Assembly: GCA_030689285.1 (NCBI GenBank)
Contig: JAUYJM010000064.1
Location: 1 to 11,848, forward strand
Reading direction: 5' to 3'
Length of the DNA: 11,848 nt
From: a bacterium
GTDB lineage: Bacteria > Patescibacteriota > Minisyncoccia > Phycocordibacterales > GCA-002787175
The notes beneath the pieces were generated by a model that had not been told where the DNA came from, made no database searches, and saw only the letters and a program-made list of their open reading frames with translations. Position 1 is the first letter of the stretch, and each line of letters opens with the position of its first letter. Shown here one piece after another: positions 1-6,078 of this stretch. A program made the position numbers and the translations under genes.

Positions 1-44
1 AAAAGGTAAAATAATCTTCAATTTTCAAAAAACCGTCTCATTCT

Positions 45-191
45 TACCTTGAATTACGAAATGTCTTTTTCGGCACACTTCTCGCGAAACACGAAAATTC
101 TTTGCTAAGAATTTTCTCCGTACGCCGCCAGCCGCGGCTTCCGAGGTTTCTCTCAAAGTGTGCCTTCAACGCCATTTCGTAATTTAAGGTA
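45..191. repeat. Palindromic MITE-like element 1
   Basis: A 147-bp spacer element bounded by inverted repeats at 45-63 and 173-191 that match at 18 of 19 positions; the end core is TTGAATTACGAAA on the left. A second inverted pair lies inside (72-80 with 156-164). Within that is a perfect 10-bp hairpin with a 4-nt loop (93-102 with 107-116), followed by the 10-bp palindrome AGCCGCGGCT at 130-139. The same end core bounds the element at 5857-6050. It codes for nothing visible and carries no transposase. TCTTA occurs at 42-46 and again at 192-196, a possible 5-bp target duplication that would include the stop codon of the solute-binding protein gene. A structured 3' UTR or processing element is an alternative reading. 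Confidence 0.7.
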
Positions 192-193
192 TC

Positions 194-1471
194 TTATCTA
201 ATCAGAAGCGCGGAGATTTCCTGGTCCGCTCGCTTTAGGGCATTACTGACTCTTTCTTTACCCGTTGTTATTGACTCTATCATATTTTTAAAAATAACGT
301 CTGTTGATAACGGATTAGGGTCAAGCCAACCGCGGGAAATAAGCGCGGAGTTGTAAAGCACGGAGTTGTAACTATCTGTGGGCCGAGTTGCAAGAAGGTC
401 GCGTCTAATCGGTGGAAGACCCGAACGCGCCACCCACGATTTTATACCGTCGGCGCTTGTGAGAGCTGTAAGAACCGCAAAACTATCAGGGTTTTTGGCG
501 CTGCGAGTTATGGCAATGGCATATATTTTCCCGTAAGTGACCTTGGCGCCGCTTAGAGCTTGCGGGAACATTGCTATGTCAAAGTTGAGATTTGGACTCT
601 TTCTTCTTATGTCCTCAACTTCGCTTCCAAATCCGAAATAGACACCCAAGTTTCCACGAAGGAAAAATTCTTGCGAGGAAGGCAAGGCGCGATTCCATGA
701 GTATATGGGTTTTACAGGGTTTGCAAATTCGGTATAAAACGAAATTGCGGAAGCGGCGGCTGGGTCATCAAGAAAGCTTGCCAAACCGCCGCCTCCCTGC
801 CGCTCGCCTGCCGACACGATTTTGTTTCCCGTCTGCAGAATCAAGGCGGATATTATCTCCTTGGCGTGATTTACATTTTGGTATGAGCCGAGCGCCACAG
901 CCGACTTTGTAATATTGTATGAAGTATCCTTTTCAGTAAGTTTTTCAGGAAGGGTTAAGAAGTCCGCCCACGAAGAAGGGATGGTAGCCAACCCTTCACT
1001 CGCAAACATATTTCTATTCCAATACATAATGAGAGGGTCAATACTAAAGGGGATGGCCCGAATACCGGTTGAGGTAAGGTAAAGCTCCCCTTCCTCAATG
1101 TAGGAATCTTTAAATGTACGCTCTGAAATTCTATTGAACGGTATGAGCTGAAGTTTGTCTGAAAAACGAACCAAATTATCCTGCGAAACCAATACCAAAT
1201 CCGGTCCCTTACCCACAGCAAGGGCCTCCACGAAGTCTCTTTCAAAGCTTTCTGCCGGCTTTTCCACATATCGCGCTTGGTAATCGCTTTGCGCGAAAAC
1301 CTCCTCTATGGTTAGGTTCATATCGCCTCTCGGCAGAGTTCCCCAAATGACGACAGGAACGCCGCTCCCCTCTCCTCCACCGCCTCGAAAAATCGCTAGA
1401 GCGCCGATTCCCAGTATCATAAAAATGCCAAACGCCGCCAATACTACAGTTTGAAAGGTTTTGCTGGACAT
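194..1471 (-). CDS. Membrane-anchored extracellular solute-binding protein (SBP_bac_1-like)
   Basis: A 425-residue protein resembling the binding subunit of ABC sugar-type importers. Residues about 8-29 form one hydrophobic helix followed by a Gly-rich linker. There is no lipobox cysteine, so it is probably an uncleaved N-terminal anchor with the binding domain outside the cell. Family-like features are the GPDLVLVS stretch (about residues 89-96), a segment ending in LIMYWNRNMF before the P-S-SWADFL region, GNLGVYFGFGSE in the C-terminal lobe, and a YGKIYAIAITRSAKNP strand near the hinge. Length is normal for the family. No permease or ATPase gene is adjacent, so the substrate cannot be inferred and a non-transport role (capture or sensing) is possible. 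No Shine-Dalgarno sequence precedes the ATG. The upstream methyltransferase gene ends 46 bp away in the same direction, so cotranscription is plausible. The fold assignment is fairly sure, the ligand unknown. Confidence 0.82.
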   Translation of the reverse strand: MSSKTFQTVVLAAFGIFMILGIGALAIFRGGGGEGSGVPVVIWGTLPRGDMNLTIEEVFAQSDYQARYVEKPAESFERDFVEALAVGKGPDLVLVSQDNLVRFSDKLQLIPFNRISERTFKDSYIEEGELYLTSTGIRAIPFSIDPLIMYWNRNMFASEGLATIPSSWADFLTLPEKLTEKDTSYNITKSAVALGSYQNVNHAKEIISALILQTGNKIVSAGERQGGGGLASFLDDPAAASAISFYTEFANPVKPIYSWNRALPSSQEFFLRGNLGVYFGFGSEVEDIRRKSPNLNFDIAMFPQALSGAKVTYGKIYAIAITRSAKNPDSFAVLTALTSADGIKSWVARSGLPPIRRDLLATRPTDSYNSVLYNSALISRGWLDPNPLSTDVIFKNMIESITTGKERVSNALKRADQEISALLIR

Positions 1472-1517
1472 CGTTAGTTTAAGATAATTTACTTAGAATC
1501 TTCTAAAAAATGAGGTG

Positions 1518-2042
1518 TTACTTTTTTCGAAAAACTAAGCCGTAATGGTATTCTCCCGCGGGAATCTCCCTTTCCACAAAGAAGCCCGCCTTTTCAAAAA
1601 TTTCTCTGGCCAAAGTTTTTGGAACAATGTCTTGGGGTTTTGGCCCTGTCCCACCAAACGAACTGTTCCAGTCCACTACCAAAAGTTTCCCTCTCGGTCT
1701 TATTATACGACAGATTTCTTCCGCAAACACCTCTCGGTTTTCCACCTGAAACAGTATGTTTGCCGCGATGCAAGCGTCAATAGAGCCGTCCGCAAGTTTA
1801 ATGCCATTTCGCTCTTCGGCATTTCCCCAAACGATTTTTATATTTGAAAGATGCTTCGCCTTGGCTTCAGAATCTATGCGAGCGAGGAGTTCTTTTTGGA
1901 CATCCACCGCAAAGACCATGCCGTTTAGCGCCATTCTTGCGGCCGCGAATGAGTATTCTCCGCTACCCGCGCCTATATCGGCCACTTTCATATGCGGCTC
2001 CAGTTCAAACTTTTTAACTATGTCGGAAGGGGTGGAAAACAT
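1518..2042 (-). CDS. Class I SAM-dependent methyltransferase
   Basis: A 174-residue Rossmann-fold methyltransferase of the Methyltransf_11/25 type. Motif I is VADIGAGSG at residues 20-28 (SAM binding). The acidic residue ending strand 2 is Asp47 in VFAVD. The GNAEE segment at 73-77 fits the adenine-contacting region, ADGSIDAC at 84-91 fits motif II, and IRPRGKLLVVDW at 114-125 fits the strand after the conserved loop. It is short and has no added substrate domain, so the acceptor (small molecule, lipid, quinone-like or protein) cannot be told. It starts 18 bp from the end of palindromic element 2, which separates it from gyrA upstream. No Shine-Dalgarno sequence is seen before the ATG. The fold is confident, the substrate unknown. 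Confidence 0.85.
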   Translation of the reverse strand: MFSTPSDIVKKFELEPHMKVADIGAGSGEYSFAAARMALNGMVFAVDVQKELLARIDSEAKAKHLSNIKIVWGNAEERNGIKLADGSIDACIAANILFQVENREVFAEEICRIIRPRGKLLVVDWNSSFGGTGPKPQDIVPKTLAREIFEKAGFFVEREIPAGEYHYGLVFRKK

Positions 2043-2060
2043 TGTTTATTTTTTAAGACT

Positions 2061-2261
2061 TAGAGCATGTTTGAAAACCCTATCGCGATGACAATTTTCC
2101 AAAATTCGTGGAAAAAATGGTGAAGATGAGGGAAGTGCACCGAGGTGCTCTGACCGAAGATGAGCCATTTTTTACCGAATTTTGGGAAATTGGCGCGCGA
2201 AACTTCTCCGTAAGGAGTACTCTTGCTTTATTTAAGTGGTAGGGTTTTCAAACATGCTCTA
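2061..2261. repeat. Palindromic MITE-like element 2, TA-flanked
   Basis: A 201-bp element with perfect 22-bp terminal inverted repeats (2061-2082 and 2240-2261; ends TAGAGCATGTTTG). Nested inside are 2092-2108 with 2176-2192 (one mismatch in 17), 2112-2120 with 2165-2173 (perfect), and a small apical GCAC/GTGC hairpin at 2137-2148. One strand could thus fold into a long stem with an asymmetric bulge at 2193-2239. The 9-bp direct repeat GAAGATGAG occurs at 2122-2130 and 2156-2164. If the ends begin at GAGCATG, both sides are flanked by TA, as expected for IS630/Tc1-type insertion; because TA is self-complementary this is suggestive only. It fills nearly the whole space between gyrA and the methyltransferase gene, ending 4 bp from the gyrA stop codon. 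Confidence 0.75.
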
Positions 2262-2265
2262 GATT

Positions 2266-4725
2266 CTAAAGGCAAGTCAGTGAAGCGATAACATCGGAAT
2301 CTCTAAGTTTCATTATCCTAACTCCCTGCGTTTGCCGGCCAAGAGTCGGTATTTCGTTCATAGATACTCTTATGACCTGGCTCTTTTTTGAAATCGCGAT
2401 TATCTCTTCGTCTTCTTCGGAAACAACCACTTTGGAACCGATAAGCTTGCCGGTTTTTGAAGTGATTTTAGCGGTTTTGATTCCCGAACCTCCGCGTTTC
2501 TGGATTTTGTACTCGGAAAGTTTTGTCCTTTTACCGAAGCCGTTGCTCATAACCACAAGAAGTGAGCCGTTTTTGTCGGTTTTCCTGACAATGTCGGCGC
2601 CCACAACAGAGTCATTCGTCGCAAGTTTCATAAGCCGTACCCCCGCCGCCGCTCGGCCCATTTCTCGCACATCCGATTCTTTAAAACGTATTGATTGCGC
2701 GCTTTCCGTTACCAATACCGCTTCGTCGCCCTTCTCCACAAAAGAGGCCGATATAAGTTCATCGTGCGCGCCAAGTTTTATGGCTAAAAGGCCGCTTCGG
2801 CGGACATCGTGGAAGCTCTTTGCGGCAACTTTCTTGCCATTGCCTTTTCGCGTTACCATAAGCAACGACAATGAATCAACGGCTTTGAGGCCTTTCGGCA
2901 TAGCAAGTATGCTTGTAACATTTTCATTACTCTCAAGCGGTAAAAAATTCATTATTGATTTGCCTTTTGTGGCTCTTTTGCCTTCGGGAATTTCGTACAT
3001 CTTTATTTGATAGACTTTGCCTTTATCCGTAAAAAAGAGTAAGTCGTTGTGAGTGGTGGCGGAAACAAAAGAAGTCACAAAATCCTCCTCTTTGGTATCC
3101 AAATCCACGACACCGACTCCGCCCCTTCGTTGTTTTCTGTACTCTTCAGGGTCGGTACGCTTTATGTAACCACCCTTTGTAAGCACTAGCACGCTTTCTT
3201 CGTCCGGAATGAGGTCCTCCTCGGAAAAAGCACCCGCCGACTGCTTGACTACCTTTGTGCGACGGTCGTCTCCGTATTTTGCGGCAATCTCCGAAAGTTC
3301 CGCTTTTATAAGGACTAAGATTTTCTTTGGATGAGAAAGAAGGTCTTTCAAATATTCTATAAAATCTTGCACAGTTTTGAGCTCGTCCTCTATTTTCTTT
3401 CGTTCAAGTCCCGCCAAACGCTGGAGTTTCATATCTAGAATCGCCGAAGCTTGCTTGTCCGAAAAACGAAACTCCCCCATCAAATTTTTATGAGCCGTTT
3501 CAGTGTCCTTTGAGGCCTTTATAAGTTTTATGATTCTATCAATGTGGTCTAAGGCTTTTTTTAGTCCAAGCAATATGTGCTCGCGGGCCTCCGCCCTTCT
3601 TAACTCAAATTCGCTTCGCCTTCGGACTACTGAAACTCTGTGGTTTACAAACTCCTGCAAGATGCCTTTTAAAGACAGAGTTTGAGGTATTCCGCCAACC
3701 AGAGCCACCATATTGAAGTGGAACATCTCTTCGAGCTGGGTGTGTTTGTATAAATAATTTAAAGTTTTTTCAGGAAAACTGCCCTGCTTCAACTCAATTA
3801 CAATACGAATGTCTTCCGTAGACTCGTCTCTAAGACCCTTTATGCCGTCAATTTTTTTCTCTCGCACCAAGTCGGCAATCCTTATTATAAGCTCCGCCTT
3901 GTTTACTCTGTATGGTATTGAGGTGATTACTATTTGAAACTGTCCAGCCTTGTTTTCCACTATTTCAGCGACCCCTCGCGTCAACACTCCGCCTTTGCCG
4001 TTTATATAAGCGTGCTGAATATCTTTTGCTCCAAAAATAATCCCGCCAGTGGGAAAATCGGGTCCTTTTATGAACTGGTTGAGGTCTTCAGTAGTGGCCT
4101 TGGGGTTTTCAATAAGGTGTTCGGTCGCGCTTGCCAACTCTCGCAAATTATGAGGCGGAATGTTTGTAGCCATACCGACGGCAATACCCAAAGTGCCGTT
4201 TAAAAGCAGATTAGGCGCGGCGGCCGGCAAAGTTATAGGCTCCTTTCGGGTTCCTTCATAGTTTGGTCTCCAATCTACGGTTTCCTTGTCTATATCCTTC
4301 AAAAGCTCTCCTGAAAGTCGCGACATTTTTGCCTCCGTGTAGCGAGGCGCGGCCGGTGAATCTCCATCCAAACTGCCCCAGTTTCCCTGTCCTATTATCA
4401 AAGGATACCGGTAGGTGAACGGTTGCGCCATTTTTGTCATTGCGTCATATATCGCGGCATCTCCATGAGGGTGGTATTTTGCCATTGTCTCGCCTGTTAC
4501 GGCGGCAGATTTTCGCGTCTTTCCTCCCGCGTGAAGTCCCATCTCGTGCATAGTGTAAAGTATGCGGCGTTGAACGGGCTTAAGGCCGTCTCGGACATCA
4601 GGCAGAGCACGAGAGGTGATAACCGACATTGCGTAGTTAAGGTAAGAGTCACGCATTTCTGACGTGATACTTCTCTCCACAATATGAGGGTCTTTTGGTT
4701 TTTGGGAGTTTTCTTCGCCTATCAT
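2266..4725 (-). CDS. gyrA: DNA gyrase subunit A
   Basis: This is the breakage-reunion subunit of the A2B2 type II topoisomerase that introduces negative supercoils using ATP hydrolysed by GyrB. At 819 residues it is of usual length. The N-terminal half has the winged-helix region with HPHGDAAIYD (residues 85-94) and the DNA-cleaving tyrosine Tyr129 in PRYTEAKMS. A coiled-coil/tower region follows to about residue 500. The C-terminal pinwheel begins near 500 and carries the GyrA box QRRGGVG at 532-538, which separates GyrA from ParC; a related QKRGGSG repeat lies further on. At the position of E. coli Ser83 the residue is Ala90, while the second quinolone-contact acid is kept (Asp94). No gyrB is in the window. 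A TGATATAAT promoter box lies 8 bp before the ATG, and no Shine-Dalgarno sequence is present. The identification is firm. Confidence 0.97.
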   Translation of the reverse strand: MIGEENSQKPKDPHIVERSITSEMRDSYLNYAMSVITSRALPDVRDGLKPVQRRILYTMHEMGLHAGGKTRKSAAVTGETMAKYHPHGDAAIYDAMTKMAQPFTYRYPLIIGQGNWGSLDGDSPAAPRYTEAKMSRLSGELLKDIDKETVDWRPNYEGTRKEPITLPAAAPNLLLNGTLGIAVGMATNIPPHNLRELASATEHLIENPKATTEDLNQFIKGPDFPTGGIIFGAKDIQHAYINGKGGVLTRGVAEIVENKAGQFQIVITSIPYRVNKAELIIRIADLVREKKIDGIKGLRDESTEDIRIVIELKQGSFPEKTLNYLYKHTQLEEMFHFNMVALVGGIPQTLSLKGILQEFVNHRVSVVRRRSEFELRRAEAREHILLGLKKALDHIDRIIKLIKASKDTETAHKNLMGEFRFSDKQASAILDMKLQRLAGLERKKIEDELKTVQDFIEYLKDLLSHPKKILVLIKAELSEIAAKYGDDRRTKVVKQSAGAFSEEDLIPDEESVLVLTKGGYIKRTDPEEYRKQRRGGVGVVDLDTKEEDFVTSFVSATTHNDLLFFTDKGKVYQIKMYEIPEGKRATKGKSIMNFLPLESNENVTSILAMPKGLKAVDSLSLLMVTRKGNGKKVAAKSFHDVRRSGLLAIKLGAHDELISASFVEKGDEAVLVTESAQSIRFKESDVREMGRAAAGVRLMKLATNDSVVGADIVRKTDKNGSLLVVMSNGFGKRTKLSEYKIQKRGGSGIKTAKITSKTGKLIGSKVVVSEEDEEIIAISKKSQVIRVSMNEIPTLGRQTQGVRIMKLRDSDVIASLTCL

Positions 4726-4733
4726 ATATAAGT

Positions 4734-4742
4734 ATTATATCA
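4734..4742 (-). promoter_or_regulatory. Extended -10 promoter box of gyrA
   Basis: On the minus strand this reads TGATATAAT, a perfect TATAAT with the TGn extension. It lies in the 26-bp gap between the single-helix protein gene and gyrA. No convincing -35 hexamer is found 16-18 bp upstream, as is common for extended -10 promoters. Only 8 bp separate the box from the ATG, so transcription would begin about 1-3 nt before the start codon and give an essentially leaderless mRNA. Confidence 0.55.
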
Positions 4743-4751
4743 CACAAACGT

Positions 4752-5063
4752 CTAAAATTCGCTATCCGTGGAGGAGCCTGTATTTTCAATGAAAAAATCT
4801 CCGGAAAACATCCTTTCTTTGAGTTCTGACACATTTTGAACTAGCTCAACAAAACCGGACTTAATAGAACCTGAAAGTTGGCCCAATGGTTTCGCGACTA
4901 TTGACTCGGTTTGCCGTTCTTCCATAAATCGGTCAATTTTGTGTCCCAATGCGACGATCCAAACCAGCACTATCAAAACTGTTATTAAGGATGAGACAAT
5001 CAGGATTTTCTTATGACGTTGTTCCGGCGGCTCTCGCCGCAGCCGAGATAAATAATTGAACAT
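4752..5063 (-). CDS. Small single-pass membrane protein of unknown function
   Basis: A 103-residue protein that I do not recognise as a named family. The first 19 residues are rich in Arg and Lys (RLRREPP, RHKK). They are followed by one strongly hydrophobic helix at about residues 20-41, then a polar tail of about 60 residues ending in an acidic, Ser-rich C-terminus. The positive-inside rule predicts a cytoplasmic N-terminus and an external tail. It is encoded between the metallo-beta-lactamase-fold gene (112 bp upstream) and gyrA (26 bp downstream), all in one direction. The gap to gyrA holds gyrA's own promoter box. No Shine-Dalgarno sequence precedes the ATG. Coding status is supported by its position, the lack of a competing frame and its sensible membrane topology. 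Confidence 0.65.
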   Translation of the reverse strand: MFNYLSRLRREPPEQRHKKILIVSSLITVLIVLVWIVALGHKIDRFMEERQTESIVAKPLGQLSGSIKSGFVELVQNVSELKERMFSGDFFIENTGSSTDSEF

Positions 5064-5175
5064 ACAATATGGTTTCTATGACCATTAGGAGAAACAGCGA
5101 AATCGGAATTTCCCGTTCCATTTCTCTACGGTAACAACTGCTCACGCCGCATCCGAAAGGCGCGAGTGTTTGCAG

Positions 5176-5829
5176 CTAGGTCGCCAGCAGGACAACACTA
5201 CCTTCTCTGCCTTCAACATCCTTTTTTTTGACGGTAAGTTTATCCGTTGGTTTCACCCCTTCTTCTCCCATCTCCTTCAAAAAAGCCTTGAGTGAGTCTT
5301 TTTCTCCGTAATTCATAGGAATTATTATTTTAGGCTCCAGCTTTACGGCAATCTTGGCCGCTTCGCTCGCGTTCAAGACACCATCTCCGCCTATTGGAAG
5401 AAATAATATGTCGGTCTCGCCGATGGCCTCGCCGGTTTTTTCCGAAAGGTCTGATTCGCCCAAAGCGCCGAGAAAGACAATATTCATATTTTCAAGCAGA
5501 ACAGAATAAATGGTGTTTAAACGGCCGGACTTCGCATAGTCGGGATTTTTTTTATCCAAACCATAACGACCTCTTGAACTTAGTCCCTTTATGAAGACAT
5601 CTTTAATTTCGTATTCTCCGGGACCCTGTATTACAAACGGCTCTTTTCCCGCGTTTGATACTTGGTCAGTGCCGTTCATGTCCGGGTGATTTGTGCTTAT
5701 TAGAGCCAAATCAGCTCCAAAGCGGGGAGGAGTTTTGAAGCTGGACGCTCGAGATATGGGGTCAAAAGCAAGGACAATAGACCCAAACTGAATTTTGAAG
5801 CATTGAATTCCGTGATAAGTTATAATCAT
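5176..5829 (-). CDS. Metallo-beta-lactamase-fold protein with lost metal ligands
   Basis: A 217-residue protein with the layout of the UPF0173-like MBL-fold hydrolases: ITYHGIQCFKI at the N-terminus, LAFDPIS at 20-26, GPGEYEIKDVFIKG at 69-82, NTIY at 105-108, ILFLPIGG at 141-148 and IIIPMNY at 168-174. The ligand positions look changed. The family's HxHxDH motif reads TNHPDM at 46-51, GDLGH reads GALGE at 121-125, and PMHY reads PMNY at 171-174. It is probably not a zinc hydrolase of the usual kind; it may bind rather than cut, or use another site. I chose the ATG at 5829 because family similarity starts there. The frame stays open upstream to a TTG at 6048, but that part runs through palindromic element 3. 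No Shine-Dalgarno sequence is present. The fold is confident, the function unknown. Confidence 0.8.
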   Translation of the reverse strand: MIITYHGIQCFKIQFGSIVLAFDPISRASSFKTPPRFGADLALISTNHPDMNGTDQVSNAGKEPFVIQGPGEYEIKDVFIKGLSSRGRYGLDKKNPDYAKSGRLNTIYSVLLENMNIVFLGALGESDLSEKTGEAIGETDILFLPIGGDGVLNASEAAKIAVKLEPKIIIPMNYGEKDSLKAFLKEMGEEGVKPTDKLTVKKKDVEGREGSVVLLAT

Positions 5830-5856
5830 AATTAAGGGATTATTAGTTTCGTTATA

Positions 5857-6050
5857 CTTTGAATTACGAAACTCCAGATCCGCGTCTTTCTTTTCAATTT
5901 CGGCTACGTCTTTGCAAAAATTATTCAACAGATACGCTGTATATGTCTCATAATTTTTGTTTCGCCTCGCCCCGTTAGAAGCAGAGTTTCTAACGGGGCT
6001 CGCTCTAAATTGAAAAGAAATCCATCGGAAGCGAGTTTCGTAATTCAAAG
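5857..6050. repeat. Palindromic MITE-like element 3
   Basis: A 194-bp element with perfect 18-bp inverted ends (5857-5874 and 6033-6050) containing the TTGAATTACGAAA core shared with the element at 45-191. Inside is a second perfect 14-bp pair (5887-5900 with 6007-6020). Two hairpin arms follow: 5915-5924 with 5950-5959 (10 bp, holding a smaller ACAG/CTGT hairpin), and 5969-5980 with 5988-5999 (12 bp, perfect, GCCCCGTTAGAA stem). The predicted fold is a long closing stem with a junction and two arms. TTATA occurs directly before the left end (5852-5856) and 3 bp beyond the right end (6054-6058), a possible duplication. It lies between uvrC and the MBL-fold gene, ending 27 bp before the latter's ATG. 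Confidence 0.75.
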
Positions 6051-6052
6051 TT

Positions 6053-6061
6053 ATTATAACA
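6053..6061 (-). promoter_or_regulatory. Extended -10 promoter box before element 3 and the MBL-fold gene
   Basis: On the minus strand this is TGTTATAAT, a perfect extended -10 box, 17 bp after the uvrC stop codon. No good -35 hexamer is seen. Transcription would start near 6046, at the very edge of palindromic element 3, making the whole element part of a roughly 215-nt 5' leader of the MBL-fold mRNA. It could also be a chance match in AT-rich DNA. Confidence 0.45.
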
Positions 6062-6078
6062 AAAGCCGCGAAGTTACG

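Noticed and set aside
592..912. Plus-strand open frame opposite the solute-binding protein gene
   Set aside because: It lies wholly inside a well-supported gene on the other strand and its translation shows no domain-like pattern; the same holds for other opposite-strand frames over gyrA, uvrC, the methyltransferase, the nuclease and pepF.
2061..2261. Element 2 as a standard rho-independent terminator for gyrA
   Set aside because: In the minus direction no hairpin is followed by a run of U residues; any termination role would need another mechanism.
2266..4725. ParC (topoisomerase IV) in place of GyrA
   Set aside because: The C-terminal half has a good GyrA box (QRRGGVG) and full pinwheel length.
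5064..5175. Possible tRNA or small RNA in the spacer between the MBL-fold and single-helix protein genes
   Set aside because: No TTCGA-type T-loop, anticodon arm or acceptor pairing was found on either strand; only a weak 5-bp hairpin (5069-5085).
5830..6048. Codons upstream of the MBL-fold ATG as true protein sequence
   Set aside because: The segment is made of the two inverted ends and hairpins of element 3, starts with TTG and has no family similarity, while family similarity begins right at the 5829 ATG.
45..6050. CRISPR array or integron sites
   Set aside because: The repeats are inverted pairs bounding single elements, not regularly spaced direct repeats, and no cas or integrase gene is present.
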